Below are positions 45,692-54,004 of a stretch of DNA of 64,000 nucleotides, one piece after another. Source of the stretch: Stutzerimonas stutzeri (GTDB lineage: Bacteria > Pseudomonadota > Gammaproteobacteria > Pseudomonadales > Pseudomonadaceae); the NCBI RefSeq assembly GCF_000590475.1, contig NZ_CP007441.1, positions 2,300,660 through 2,364,659 of the forward strand, given 5' to 3'. The position numbers and the translations under genes are program-made. The first letter of the stretch is position 1, and each line of letters starts with the position of its first letter. The notes under the pieces are model-generated. The model was not told where the DNA came from. It worked only from the letters and a program-made list of their open reading frames with translations, and did no database searches.

Positions 45692-46584
45692 GCGGGCTCG
45701 CTGGCTGCGTGCCGCACCGCTTCGCGAAGCGCGGCGACAGCGGGGTTGTCATTGTCGTCGCGCCAGGCCAGATGCAACTCGCTGTGTACACCTGATGGCA
45801 GCTCGAGCGCCCGCCAACGCACCCGCTCGAAGCTCACCGCACTGGCGCTGCGAGGCACCAATGCCAGGCCCATGCCGACGTTGACCAGTGACAGGATGGT
45901 CAAGGTGTTGCCAAGCGACTGTACGTAGTCTGGTTGCACGCCGCTGGAGCGGAACATGCCGGTGAGCAGCTCATTGAACGGCTGCCAGGCGGCATGCGAA
46001 TAAAGGATGAACGACTGGCCGTGCAATGCGGCCAGTTCAAGCGGTTCGAGTCGTGCCAACGGATGCTCGTCGTGCACGGCCAGAATGAAGGGCTCGCATA
46101 CGAGGCGCTCGCTGATCAGGCCCGGCTGGTTCAGCGGCGCCCGCACGATGCCCAGGTCGATGCGCCGCATACGCAGGGCCTGAAGCTGCTCGAACGTGGT
46201 CATCTCCTGGAGCGCAATCTGCACACCGGGGCGGTCGCGCCTGGCTTGTGCCACCACCCGAGGCAAGAAGTCATAAACCGCACTGGCGACGAAGCCGATG
46301 CTTACGGTCCCGCTTTCGCCGAACGCAATCAGACGTGCGGTCTGCGCCGCTCGGTGGGCTTGCTCGAGCAGCGCCTGGGCTTCGACGAAGAAAGCACGAC
46401 CCGCGGCGGTCAAGGCCACTGCCCGGGTATTGCGGGTGAACAAGGCGATGCCCAGTTGGTGCTCTAGCAGCTGGATCTGCCGGCTCAGCGGCGGCTGGGT
46501 CATGTGCAGGCGCTCGGCGGCGCGACGAAAATTCAACTCCGTCGCGAGAGCGGTAAAGCATCGCAGTTGCGCCAGGTCGAACAT
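45679..46584 (-). CDS. LysR family transcriptional regulator
   Basis: About 301 residues with an N-terminal winged helix (LRCFTALATELNFRRAAERL, then HMTQPPLSRQIQLLE) and a periplasmic-binding-like effector domain. It lies between two paralogous dehydratase genes: convergent with copy 1, divergent from copy 2, which it probably controls through the palindrome at 46603-46618. ATG 46584 (MFDLAQLRC) is preferred; ATG 46608 would add eight residues and run into that palindrome. Confidence 0.92.
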   Translation of the reverse strand: MFDLAQLRCFTALATELNFRRAAERLHMTQPPLSRQIQLLEHQLGIALFTRNTRAVALTAAGRAFFVEAQALLEQAHRAAQTARLIAFGESGTVSIGFVASAVYDFLPRVVAQARRDRPGVQIALQEMTTFEQLQALRMRRIDLGIVRAPLNQPGLISERLVCEPFILAVHDEHPLARLEPLELAALHGQSFILYSHAAWQPFNELLTGMFRSSGVQPDYVQSLGNTLTILSLVNVGMGLALVPRSASAVSFERVRWRALELPSGVHSELHLAWRDDNDNPAVAALREAVRHAASEPAQAR

Positions 46585-46602
46585 TGATCCATTTCCGGTA
46601 TC

Positions 46603-46618
46603 AATCAAGTGGTTGATT
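46603..46618. promoter_or_regulatory. Palindrome AATCAA-GTGG-TTGATT, candidate LysR site
   Basis: A perfect 6-base inverted repeat with 4-base centre in the 105-base gap between the LysR gene and dehydratase copy 2. It contains T-N11-A-type spacing usual for LysR boxes. Confidence 0.5.
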
Positions 46619-46689
46619 AGATTAGACCTGCATCAATCGCAACGTCCATCATGCCTTTCACACTGCGAGCCATGAAGGTGGGTATGAAA

Positions 46690-47823
46690 ATGTACAGTCC
46701 CGATCGCATTACCTGGATCGGCCTGCGTGCGGTAGAACTGCCGCTGGCGCATGCCGTCAGCGATGCCAAAGTGGCAACCGGCCGGCAAGCCGCATTGACA
46801 TCGGTCAGTCTGTTATTTGCCGAAATTCAAACCGCACAGGGGCATGCCGGCATAGGCTTCAGCTACAGCCTGCGCACCGGAGGGCCGGCACAATATGCCC
46901 ACGCCCAGGAACTCGCACCGTTGCTGATCGGTGAAGACCCCAACGACATTGCCCGACTATGGAACAAGCTGGCCTGGGCAAGTGCTTCGGTAGGGCGGGG
47001 CGGCGTCGCGGCGCAGGCCATTGCCGCGATCGACACCGCCTTATGGGACCTCAAGGCACGGCGCGCGGCATTGCCGCTATCCAAACTGTTAGGTGCGCAG
47101 CGCGGCTCGGTGCGCTGCTATAACACCTCTGGCGGCTATCTGCAGGCCTCGACTGAAGAGCTCATCGACAAGGCGACGCAGTCTCGCGAGCGCGGCATTG
47201 GCGGCGTGAAGATGAAGGTCGGGCAACCGGACAGGCGACTCGATCTCCAGCGCGTCGAGGCCGTGCGCAAGCATTTGGGCGATGAAGTGCCACTGATGGT
47301 GGATGTCAACCAGCAGTGGGATCGCACCACCGCGTTACGCATGGGACGCGTGCTGGAGCAGTACCAGTTGGAATGGATCGAAGAGCCGCTCGATGCGCAT
47401 GACGTTGCGGGGCACGCCGTTTTGGCCGCGCAACTGGATACGCCCATCGGTACCGGCGAGATGCTTACCAGCGCCGCCGAGGCCTTGGGCTATGTCGATA
47501 CTGGCGCGGTCGATGTGATCATGCACGATGCGCCGCGCATGGGCGGCATCACGCCGTTTCTGAAGGTCGCCCAAGCAGCCGAACAACGAGGCATGATCAT
47601 GGCGCCGCATTTCGTCATGGAAATCCATTTGCACCTGGCGGCTGCTTACGAGCACCCGACCTGGGTAGAACATTTCGAGTGGTTGGAGCCGGCCTTCAAC
47701 GAACGGTTGGAAATACGCGACGGCCACATGATCGTGCCAGATCGGCCAGGCCTGGGCCTGAGCCTGCACGAGCGGGTGGCTGGCTGGACGCTGGCAAAGA
47801 TGGAAATAGGTAAGCGCGGCTGA
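46690..47823 (+). CDS. L-talarate/galactarate dehydratase-type enolase superfamily enzyme (copy 2)
   Basis: About 377 residues, clearly paralogous to the gene at 44534 (AVSDAKVATGRQAALTSVSL; SVRCYNTSGGYLQ). The catalytic set is intact: KMKVGQ (KxK), VDVNQQWD, WIEEPLD, GTGEML, and APHFVMEIHLHL. The substrate may differ from copy 1 because residues in the capping region (AALTSVSLLF versus KPMTEIAILI) differ. Several ATGs are possible (46651, 46672, 46684, 46690); 46690 has AGGTGG eight bases upstream. A LysR gene is divergent. Confidence 0.87.
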   Translation: MYSPDRITWIGLRAVELPLAHAVSDAKVATGRQAALTSVSLLFAEIQTAQGHAGIGFSYSLRTGGPAQYAHAQELAPLLIGEDPNDIARLWNKLAWASASVGRGGVAAQAIAAIDTALWDLKARRAALPLSKLLGAQRGSVRCYNTSGGYLQASTEELIDKATQSRERGIGGVKMKVGQPDRRLDLQRVEAVRKHLGDEVPLMVDVNQQWDRTTALRMGRVLEQYQLEWIEEPLDAHDVAGHAVLAAQLDTPIGTGEMLTSAAEALGYVDTGAVDVIMHDAPRMGGITPFLKVAQAAEQRGMIMAPHFVMEIHLHLAAAYEHPTWVEHFEWLEPAFNERLEIRDGHMIVPDRPGLGLSLHERVAGWTLAKMEIGKRG

Positions 47824-47825
47824 AC

Positions 47826-47853
47826 GCAAAACCGCGACAAGGCGCGGTTTTGC
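47826..47853. terminator. Bidirectional terminator between dehydratase copy 2 and tctA
   Basis: Perfect 11-base-pair stem GCAAAACCGCG-ACAAGG-CGCGGTTTTGC. The A-rich and T-rich runs in the arms suit termination in both directions between two convergent genes. Confidence 0.85.
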
Positions 47854-47886
47854 TTCTCGGTACCCGCCTGCGCGGATGTCGTGATA

Positions 47887-49407
47887 TCAAGCCCTCTGCA
47901 GCTTTTCCACTGCGCTCTTACGACCGCGCAATGCGCTGAACAGATGCCAGAGCACCGACAGCAGGGCCAGCGCCAGGAAAGCAGCCGAGATGGGGTTCGT
48001 GAGAAAGCCCATGAAGTGACCGTCAGACAGCATCAGGCCGCGACGCAGGTTAGTCTCGGCCATCGGTCCGAGAATGAAACCGATGATGAACGGCGCTGCG
48101 GGCATACCGCCTTTGACGAAGCCATAGCCGATTAGGCCGAACAAGAGGATGGTCCAGACATCGAACACGCGACTGCTCAGGCCGAACGCGCCGACCACGC
48201 ACAGTACAAGGATGATCGGCAGCAGGATGTGCTTAGGCACCGCCAGCAGCTTGATGAAGATCCGCAGTCCATAAAACTCCAGCACCAGCATCATCACTGA
48301 GGCCAGGATCAGCGCCGCGAAGATGGTGTAGACCAACGCGCCCTGGCTGATGAACAACAGCGGGCCGGGCTGGATGCCGTGGATCATGAAGCCACCCAAC
48401 AGAATCGCCGTCACGGTATCCCCGGGAATACCGAGGGTCATCAGCGGAATCATCGCGCTGCCGATGCCGGCGTTGTTAGCGGTTTCACTGGCGACCACGC
48501 CTTCGACCGCACCCTTGCCGAACATCTCGGGATGCTTGGAGCGCTTCTTGGCGATGATGTAGGAGACGATGTTCGAGGTGCCAGCCCCGATGCCCGGCAA
48601 GATGCCGATCCCGATGCCGATCAGCGAAGAGCGAAAGGCATTGGGAATCTGTCCGAAGAATTCCTTCAGGGAAAATCCGAAGCCCTTGACGCCCTTCATG
48701 CTTACCGACGCGATCTTGCTCTTGTGCGCGGCCCTGCCTGTCTCAGCAATCTTGATCACTTCGGCCACGGCGAACATGCCGATCATCACCGTCAGCATCG
48801 CGAAACCGCCGTTGAGGTTGGGCGAGTCGAAGGTGAAGCGGCGGATGGCGTCGACGGGTGCGATGCCGACGGTGGAAAATGCGAAACCCAGGGTCCCTGC
48901 ATAGATGCCCTTGAGCAGCGAACCGGTGGACAGTGTGGCGATCAGCGTCAGCGAGAAAATCGCAATGGAGAAATACTCGTGCGGCCCGAAGCGCAAGGCT
49001 ATCTTGGCCAGCGAGGGCGCGATGGACATCAGTGCGATGATGCTGAACACGGTACCGATGAAGGAAAACACCACGCCGATGCCGAGCGCCTTCAGACCTT
49101 CGCCTTTTTCCATCATCGGCCCGCCGTCGAACGTCGTGGCAATAGATGCTGGAGTGCCTGGGATCTTCAGCAGAATGGCCGAGATCAGGCCACCGGATGT
49201 CGCGCCGATGAACAGAGCGACCAACAGCGACAAGCCTGCGGCTGGCCCCATCGTGTAGGTCAGCGGTAAACACAAAGCGATGGCCATGGTCGCCGAGAGC
49301 CCGGGGACAGCGCCAAAGACGATGCCGACGGCGACGCCAAGGGTGATCAGGATGAAGATATACGGAGAGAAAACCGCACCGAAACCGGCCTGCAGAAGTT
49401 CGAACAT
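47887..49407 (-). CDS. tctA: Tripartite tricarboxylate transporter large permease TctA family
   Basis: A 506-residue, twelve-helix permease of the TTT family. The signatures GAVPGLSATMAIALCLPLTY, LIGIGIGILPGIGAGTSNIV and the region GIGSAMIPLMTLGIPGDTVTAIL are the TctA repeats. It is the last gene of the gudD-tctC-tctB-tctA operon, 9 bases after tctB, with AGGAGG before its start. The probable substrate is glucarate or galactarate, since gudD is co-transcribed. Confidence 0.95.
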   Translation of the reverse strand: MFELLQAGFGAVFSPYIFILITLGVAVGIVFGAVPGLSATMAIALCLPLTYTMGPAAGLSLLVALFIGATSGGLISAILLKIPGTPASIATTFDGGPMMEKGEGLKALGIGVVFSFIGTVFSIIALMSIAPSLAKIALRFGPHEYFSIAIFSLTLIATLSTGSLLKGIYAGTLGFAFSTVGIAPVDAIRRFTFDSPNLNGGFAMLTVMIGMFAVAEVIKIAETGRAAHKSKIASVSMKGVKGFGFSLKEFFGQIPNAFRSSLIGIGIGILPGIGAGTSNIVSYIIAKKRSKHPEMFGKGAVEGVVASETANNAGIGSAMIPLMTLGIPGDTVTAILLGGFMIHGIQPGPLLFISQGALVYTIFAALILASVMMLVLEFYGLRIFIKLLAVPKHILLPIILVLCVVGAFGLSSRVFDVWTILLFGLIGYGFVKGGMPAAPFIIGFILGPMAETNLRRGLMLSDGHFMGFLTNPISAAFLALALLSVLWHLFSALRGRKSAVEKLQRA

Positions 49408-49416
49408 GGCCGCCTC

Positions 49417-49905
49417 CTAGAATTTCAGAAAGCCGGTCGGGAGCATCAGATCGAAGCCCTGCCGGAAGATGAAGAAGATCGCAGCGGAGGTCACGACTGC
49501 GATGACGATATAGGAGATGTGGTTGATCTTCTGTTCGCGCGGTGTGATCACGATGAACTGTGCATACAGATAAAGGACGGTCATGATCGGAAAGCCGATC
49601 TTTTGCAGCAGCGCGACATATACAGCGATCAGCCCGAGCGTTTTGAACACTGTGGGATAGTCAGGCGGCGTTCCTGCAGATGGGTCGGCATCCGCATCGG
49701 GATCAGCCTGTGGTTGCGTCGCCTTGGTGGCCGTCAGCAATTGCAGGATGCCCAGCAGGCAGAGCCCGACGGACAACACATAGGGAACGGTAGAAGCGTC
49801 GATGAAACCTTTGCGCGGAAGGTTGATGGTCAGGAACAGGTAGAACAGGCCGGCACCCAGCATCAGGGCTCCGACCAGTAACTCCTTTCTCTTGTAGGTA
49901 TCCAT
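49417..49905 (-). CDS. tctB: Tripartite tricarboxylate transporter small subunit TctB family
   Basis: A 162-residue, four-helix membrane protein of the TctB/DUF1468 family: ELLVGALMLGAGLFYLFLTI at the N-terminus, a second helix at about 36-60, and a terminal helix with FFIFRQGFDLMLPTG. It lies between tctC and tctA. A GC hairpin precedes it (49934-49960). Confidence 0.9.
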   Translation of the reverse strand: MDTYKRKELLVGALMLGAGLFYLFLTINLPRKGFIDASTVPYVLSVGLCLLGILQLLTATKATQPQADPDADADPSAGTPPDYPTVFKTLGLIAVYVALLQKIGFPIMTVLYLYAQFIVITPREQKINHISYIVIAVVTSAAIFFIFRQGFDLMLPTGFLKF

Positions 49906-49933
49906 GGGACGGCTCTCGATTCAGAGGAAAGGC

Positions 49934-49960
49934 TGCCGGGCGCAGCGACTGCACCCGGCA
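49934..49960 (-). other. Intercistronic hairpin between tctC and tctB
   Basis: TGCCGGGCGCAG-CGA-CTGCACCCGGCA: a 12-base-pair stem with one non-Watson-Crick position and a three-base loop. It lacks a T tract, so a stabiliser or attenuator role is likely, resembling the hairpin after dctP. Confidence 0.7.
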
Positions 49961-49973
49961 TCGTGTCGCAGGC

Positions 49974-50942
49974 TTACTTGCTTTGGCGCAGGTCGTCCTT
50001 GTATTCCATGAATTGCTCACGGGTGTTCTTCAGGCGGTCGATGGACGCATCGGTGCCGAAGTAGCTGACCGGTTGCTTGAAGGTCTTGCGCAGCTCTTCC
50101 TCGTATTCAGGCGTCTCGGTGATCTGTTTGACGATGCCGGCCATCTTTTCGATGATGGCCGGATCAGTGCCGTCCGGGAAGGCCACGATGTACGGCTTCT
50201 CCATAACGAAATCGACACCTTGCTCCTTGAACGTCGGCACGTCGCCGAGCAACGGATTGCGCGCGTCGTTGGGCTGACCCAGAGCGACCATTTCGCCGCT
50301 GGTTACGTAATCCTGCACCGAACCGTAGCTGATCGCAGCAAGGTCGATGCGGTCACCCAGCAGCGCGACGACTTTCTCCGATACCGTCCCGGCGTCGACC
50401 ATCTTCAGCTTGGTGTCGGTCAGGCCTTCGAACATCAGACCTTGCAGGTGCGAGTAGCTGCCCATCTCGGTACCGTAGGTCACGCTGCTTGGCTCTGCCT
50501 TGGACTTGGAGATCAGGTCTTCCAGCGATTTCAGGCCTGAGCTCTTCGAGGCGACGAATACGGTGCCCTTGTCGACGCCAGCGATGCAGCAGATATCGAA
50601 GGCATCCAGGCTGTCTTCGGACAGGCCGGCCACCTCGTTGACGATCATTTGCCCGGTATGGGTGAAGAGAATGGTGTTGCCGTCCGGATCGGCCTGTTTG
50701 ACCTGCTCGGCGGCCAAGGTACCGCCGCCGCCCGCGACGTTGGTGATGACCATCGCTTCGCCAGTGATCTTGGTGAAGTACTTGGCCATCGTGCGGGCGT
50801 TGAAATCGGTGTCGCCGCCGGCGTTGGCGATCACGACGACCTGGACTGGGCGAGTGGGCCAGTCGGTTTCGGCAGCGAACGCACCGCTGACAGCGGTTGC
50901 CAACAAGGCGGAAACGAGGGAGGCGCTGATAGCTTTTTTCAT
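49974..50942 (-). CDS. tctC: Tripartite tricarboxylate transporter substrate-binding protein (TctC/Bug family)
   Basis: A 322-residue periplasmic protein with a signal peptide (MKKAISASLVSALLATAVSG, cut after AFA). The mature part starts with the Bug-family WPTRPVQVVVIANAGGDTD and carries ITNVAGGGGTLAAEQVKQAD, the ligand-binding loop. Most Bug proteins bind carboxylates; here the ligand is inferred to be glucarate or galactarate. It lies 51 bases after gudD on the minus strand. Confidence 0.93.
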   Translation of the reverse strand: MKKAISASLVSALLATAVSGAFAAETDWPTRPVQVVVIANAGGDTDFNARTMAKYFTKITGEAMVITNVAGGGGTLAAEQVKQADPDGNTILFTHTGQMIVNEVAGLSEDSLDAFDICCIAGVDKGTVFVASKSSGLKSLEDLISKSKAEPSSVTYGTEMGSYSHLQGLMFEGLTDTKLKMVDAGTVSEKVVALLGDRIDLAAISYGSVQDYVTSGEMVALGQPNDARNPLLGDVPTFKEQGVDFVMEKPYIVAFPDGTDPAIIEKMAGIVKQITETPEYEEELRKTFKQPVSYFGTDASIDRLKNTREQFMEYKDDLRQSK

Positions 50943-50993
50943 TGTTTGTCTCTCCGGTGGTTGGGTTGCGGCGCTTCTTTTTCTTTTCTTCTA

Positions 50994-52394
50994 TTAGCGG
51001 CCCAGGCTGGGTTGCTTGGGGTCGTACTTCCAGCCAGGCACCAGGTACTGCATGGCCATGGCATCGTCTCGGGCGCCGGCGGCGACCTTGTTATAAAGCT
51101 CATGTGCGGACATGATCCGGTCCAGATCCGGCTCGATACCGAGGCCCGGTTTGTCCGGAACCTGAACGGCGCCACCGACGATCTGCAGCGGTTCGCGGGT
51201 CAGCCGCTCCTGGCCTTCTTGCCAGATCCAGTGGGTATCGATCGCGGTGATGTTGCCTGGCGCTGCGGCCGCGGCATGGGTGAACATCGCCAGCGAGACG
51301 TCAAAGTGGTTGTTCGAATGCGAACCCCAGGTGAGGCCGAACTGCTCGCACATCTGAGCGAGGCGCACCGAACCCTGCATGGTCCAGAAATGCGGGTCGG
51401 CCAGGGGGATGTCGACTGCCTCGAGGCGCAGCGAGTGGCCCATTTGGCGCCAGTCGGTCGCAACCATGTTGGTGGCGGTGGGAATACCCGTGGCGCGCTT
51501 GAATTCGGCCATGATTTCGCGACCCGAGTAGCCGTTCTCAGGGCCGCAGGGATCTTCTGCGTAGGACAGAATATGCCCCTGGCCTTTACACAGATCGATG
51601 GCCTCGGCCAGTGACCACGCCCCGTTGGGGTCCAGCGTCACACGTGCGTCGGGGAAACGCGCCTTGATGCCTGCAATCGCCTGCATCTCCTCGCTGCCAC
51701 GCATGACGCCGCCCTTGAGCTTGAAATCCTTGAAGCCGTAGCGCGCCGTGGCGGCTTCGGCAAGCCGTACGATGGCAGCCGGAGTGACCGCTTCCTGATG
51801 ACGGATGTGGTACCAATCATCAGCCGACCCGGAGCCGGCCAGGTAGGGCAGGTCGGTACGGGTGCGATCACCTATATAGAAGAGGTAGGCCAGCATCGGC
51901 ACGCTGTCGCGCTGCTGGCCACTGCCGAGCAATTCCGCTACTGGCACGTCGAGGTGCTGCCCGAGTAGATCGAAGAGGGCGGCTTCGACCGCGGTGATGA
52001 CATTGTCCAGGCGCAGATTGATCTCGTGTGGCTGCTTCAGCACGGCGGCTTCCGCTTCGGACGTGACCTCATGCTGCGTAGCCTGCGGGCCCTTCGCTGA
52101 TCCGCCGGCAATGCCGCGGCGCAATGCGTTGAGTATTCCGTTGTAGCGCCCAATCGGTTGGCCGATCACCAAGCCCTTTGTGCGCTCCAGCGCGTGGCGG
52201 ATGCCTTCACCGCCGGGCACTTCGCCGATACCGGTACGCCCGGCGCTGTCTTTGAGGATCACCAGGTTGCGGGTGAAATACGGAGCATGAGCGCCACACA
52301 GGTTCAACAGCATGCTGTCATAACCTGCAACCGGGATGACCTGCATCTCCGTAACCGTCGGGGTCGCCGTTTTAGCGTTTAGCATGTGCTGCAT
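50994..52394 (-). CDS. gudD: Glucarate dehydratase (copy 1)
   Basis: A 466-residue enolase superfamily enzyme converting D-glucarate (and idarate) to 5-dehydro-4-deoxyglucarate. The KxK pair is in FKDFKLKGGV, the metal ligands in DPNGAW, AEDPCG and ATNMVATDW, and the His-Asp dyad in GSHSNNHFD and AIDTHWIWQ. It is about 20 residues longer than copy 2, mostly from a Gln/Ala-rich insertion around GGSAKGPQATQHEVTSEAEA. It heads the minus-strand gudD-tctCBA operon. ATG 52394 has AGGAG very close (2 bases); ATG 52385 is possible. Confidence 0.94.
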   Translation of the reverse strand: MQHMLNAKTATPTVTEMQVIPVAGYDSMLLNLCGAHAPYFTRNLVILKDSAGRTGIGEVPGGEGIRHALERTKGLVIGQPIGRYNGILNALRRGIAGGSAKGPQATQHEVTSEAEAAVLKQPHEINLRLDNVITAVEAALFDLLGQHLDVPVAELLGSGQQRDSVPMLAYLFYIGDRTRTDLPYLAGSGSADDWYHIRHQEAVTPAAIVRLAEAATARYGFKDFKLKGGVMRGSEEMQAIAGIKARFPDARVTLDPNGAWSLAEAIDLCKGQGHILSYAEDPCGPENGYSGREIMAEFKRATGIPTATNMVATDWRQMGHSLRLEAVDIPLADPHFWTMQGSVRLAQMCEQFGLTWGSHSNNHFDVSLAMFTHAAAAAPGNITAIDTHWIWQEGQERLTREPLQIVGGAVQVPDKPGLGIEPDLDRIMSAHELYNKVAAGARDDAMAMQYLVPGWKYDPKQPSLGR

Positions 52395-52678
52395 AGCTCC
52401 TGCTTATTGTTATGACCGGGGCAATCAGACGCTAATGACCTGGCTGGTCAATAGCTTTGCTTTTCCCGCTGCCGGATTGACCGAATGCGGGCGATGAAGG
52501 CGGTGTGGTCTGTAATGTGATGGAGCCGATTTCTTTAGATGTAGCGCTGGCCTGTCCGCGGCAAGCAGCAGCCAATCGCCATACACCCGCGGCGAGAAAC
52601 GATTCAGCTCGGAGGAGGGCAAATGCGAGACAGCGCGGGGAATGGTTGAAATCATGGCTTTTAAAAGCTCTGTTTGTT

Positions 52679-52700
52679 TTGTCATACGTTGTCATATGAC
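52679..52700. promoter_or_regulatory. Tandem TTGTCATA repeats with palindrome GTCATATGAC
   Basis: TTGTCATA occurs at 52679-52686 and 52689-52696, exactly ten bases apart (one DNA turn). The second copy extends to TTGTCATATGAC (52689-52700), which differs from the shared motif by one base (T for G in GATRAC), and includes the perfect palindrome GTCATATGAC. Confidence 0.45.
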
Positions 52701-52926
52701 TTGGCTATTTTTTAGCAGTGTGACTGCGGGATGTCAAACGATTGAAAGCCCCGTAATCGACTCTATGACCCGCCGGTCATCACTTGGTTGCTCGACAGCA
52801 GGAACACCACAGACGAGGCGTAATTAGCCGAAGACAGACATTAGCCAACTGAGCTTCGTACTCCTCATACGCCTTGGGTGGTAACGTTGAGTTGAATTTT
52901 AAACTAAACAGTAGAATCTGTTGGTG

Positions 52927-52938
52927 TTGTACGATAAC
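52927..52938. promoter_or_regulatory. Candidate GntR operator upstream of kdgD
   Basis: TTGTACGATAAC lies 60 bases before kdgD, just after a TAGAAT -10-like element, a position suited to repression. It shares nine consecutive bases (TTGTACGAT) with the site before the regulator gene. Confidence 0.55.
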
Positions 52939-52997
52939 GTATCTCCAAGGCTGCGGCCCCTACCTCCATATCGATAAATTCACAGGATGCTCAAACA

Positions 52998-53909
52998 ATG
53001 AATCCACAAGAACTGAAAGCCATCCTCTCTTCTGGTCTGCTGTCTTTTCCGGTCACCGATTTTGACCAGCAAGGCGACTTCAATCGCGCCGGCTATATCA
53101 AGCGCCTGGAATGGCTGGCGCCCTATGGCGCGACGGCGCTGTTCGCTGCGGGCGGTACGGGTGAGTTCTTCTCCCTGACCCCGCAGGAATACCCTGACGT
53201 CATCAAGACCGCCGTCGATACCTGTGCCGGCCAGGTGCCAATCCTTGCAGGCGTTGGCGGCCCGACCCGTCAGGCCATTGCTTATGCGCAGGAAGCCGAG
53301 CGCCTTGGCGCAAAGGGGCTGCTGCTGTTGCCGCACTACCTGACCGAAGCCAGCCAGGAAGGTGTGGCACGTCACGTAGAAGAAGTCTGTAAGTCGGTCA
53401 ACATCGGCGTCGTGGTTTATAACCGCAACGTATGCCGCCTGACCGCGCCGCTGCTACAGCAACTGGCCGAGCGTTGTCCGAACCTTGTGGGCTATAAGGA
53501 TGGCCTCGGCGACATCGAGCTGATGGTCTCCATTCGCCGTCGCTTGGGCGATCGCCTGACTTATCTTGGCGGTCTGCCTACCGCAGAAGTCTATGCCGCC
53601 GCCTATAAGGCACTCGGCGTACCGGTTTATTCCTCCGCCGTATTCAACTTTGTGCCGAAGCTGGCAATGGATTTCTACGGGGCTATTTCCCGTGACGATC
53701 ATGAAACCGTTGGCAAGCTGATCGATGATTTCTTCCTGCCGTATCTCGACATCCGTAACAAGTGCAAAGGCTATGCAGTCAGCATCGTTAAGGCGGGCGC
53801 AAAGATCGCCGGTTACGACGCCGGCCCCGTCCGCGCACCGTTGACCGACCTGCGCCCGGACGAGTACGAAGCGCTCGCCGCACTGATCGCGAAGCAGGGC
53901 GCTCAATAA
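52998..53909 (+). CDS. kdgD: 5-dehydro-4-deoxyglucarate dehydratase
   Basis: A 303-residue DHDPS/NAL-family barrel that dehydrates and decarboxylates 5-dehydro-4-deoxyglucarate to 2,5-dioxopentanoate (2-oxoglutarate semialdehyde). LLSFPVTDFD and ALFAAGGTGEFFSLT are typical, and the Schiff-base lysine is in LVGYKDGLGD. It is the first gene of the plus-strand operon and is followed, 95 bases later, by the semialdehyde dehydrogenase gene. Confidence 0.96.
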   Translation: MNPQELKAILSSGLLSFPVTDFDQQGDFNRAGYIKRLEWLAPYGATALFAAGGTGEFFSLTPQEYPDVIKTAVDTCAGQVPILAGVGGPTRQAIAYAQEAERLGAKGLLLLPHYLTEASQEGVARHVEEVCKSVNIGVVVYNRNVCRLTAPLLQQLAERCPNLVGYKDGLGDIELMVSIRRRLGDRLTYLGGLPTAEVYAAAYKALGVPVYSSAVFNFVPKLAMDFYGAISRDDHETVGKLIDDFFLPYLDIRNKCKGYAVSIVKAGAKIAGYDAGPVRAPLTDLRPDEYEALAALIAKQGAQ

Positions 53910-54004
53910 AGGCCCGCCCGACCTATCACTCGCCCCACCCGCCGATTCAGGTGCCTGTCATCATCGTCAGAGCACCGGCGGCGGACCTCACGAAGGAGAG
54001 TTCC

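Larger units (their letters stand above)
52395..52997. other. Divergent control region between gudD copy 1 and kdgD
   Basis: About 600 bases without a convincing gene, noticeably AT-richer on its right side. It contains a degenerate form of the TTGTnnGATRAC motif (52689-52700), a perfect one (52927-52938), and a tandem TTGTCATA direct repeat at 52679 and 52689. A -10-like TAGAAT lies at 52912-52917 just before the kdgD-side site. Confidence 0.5.
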
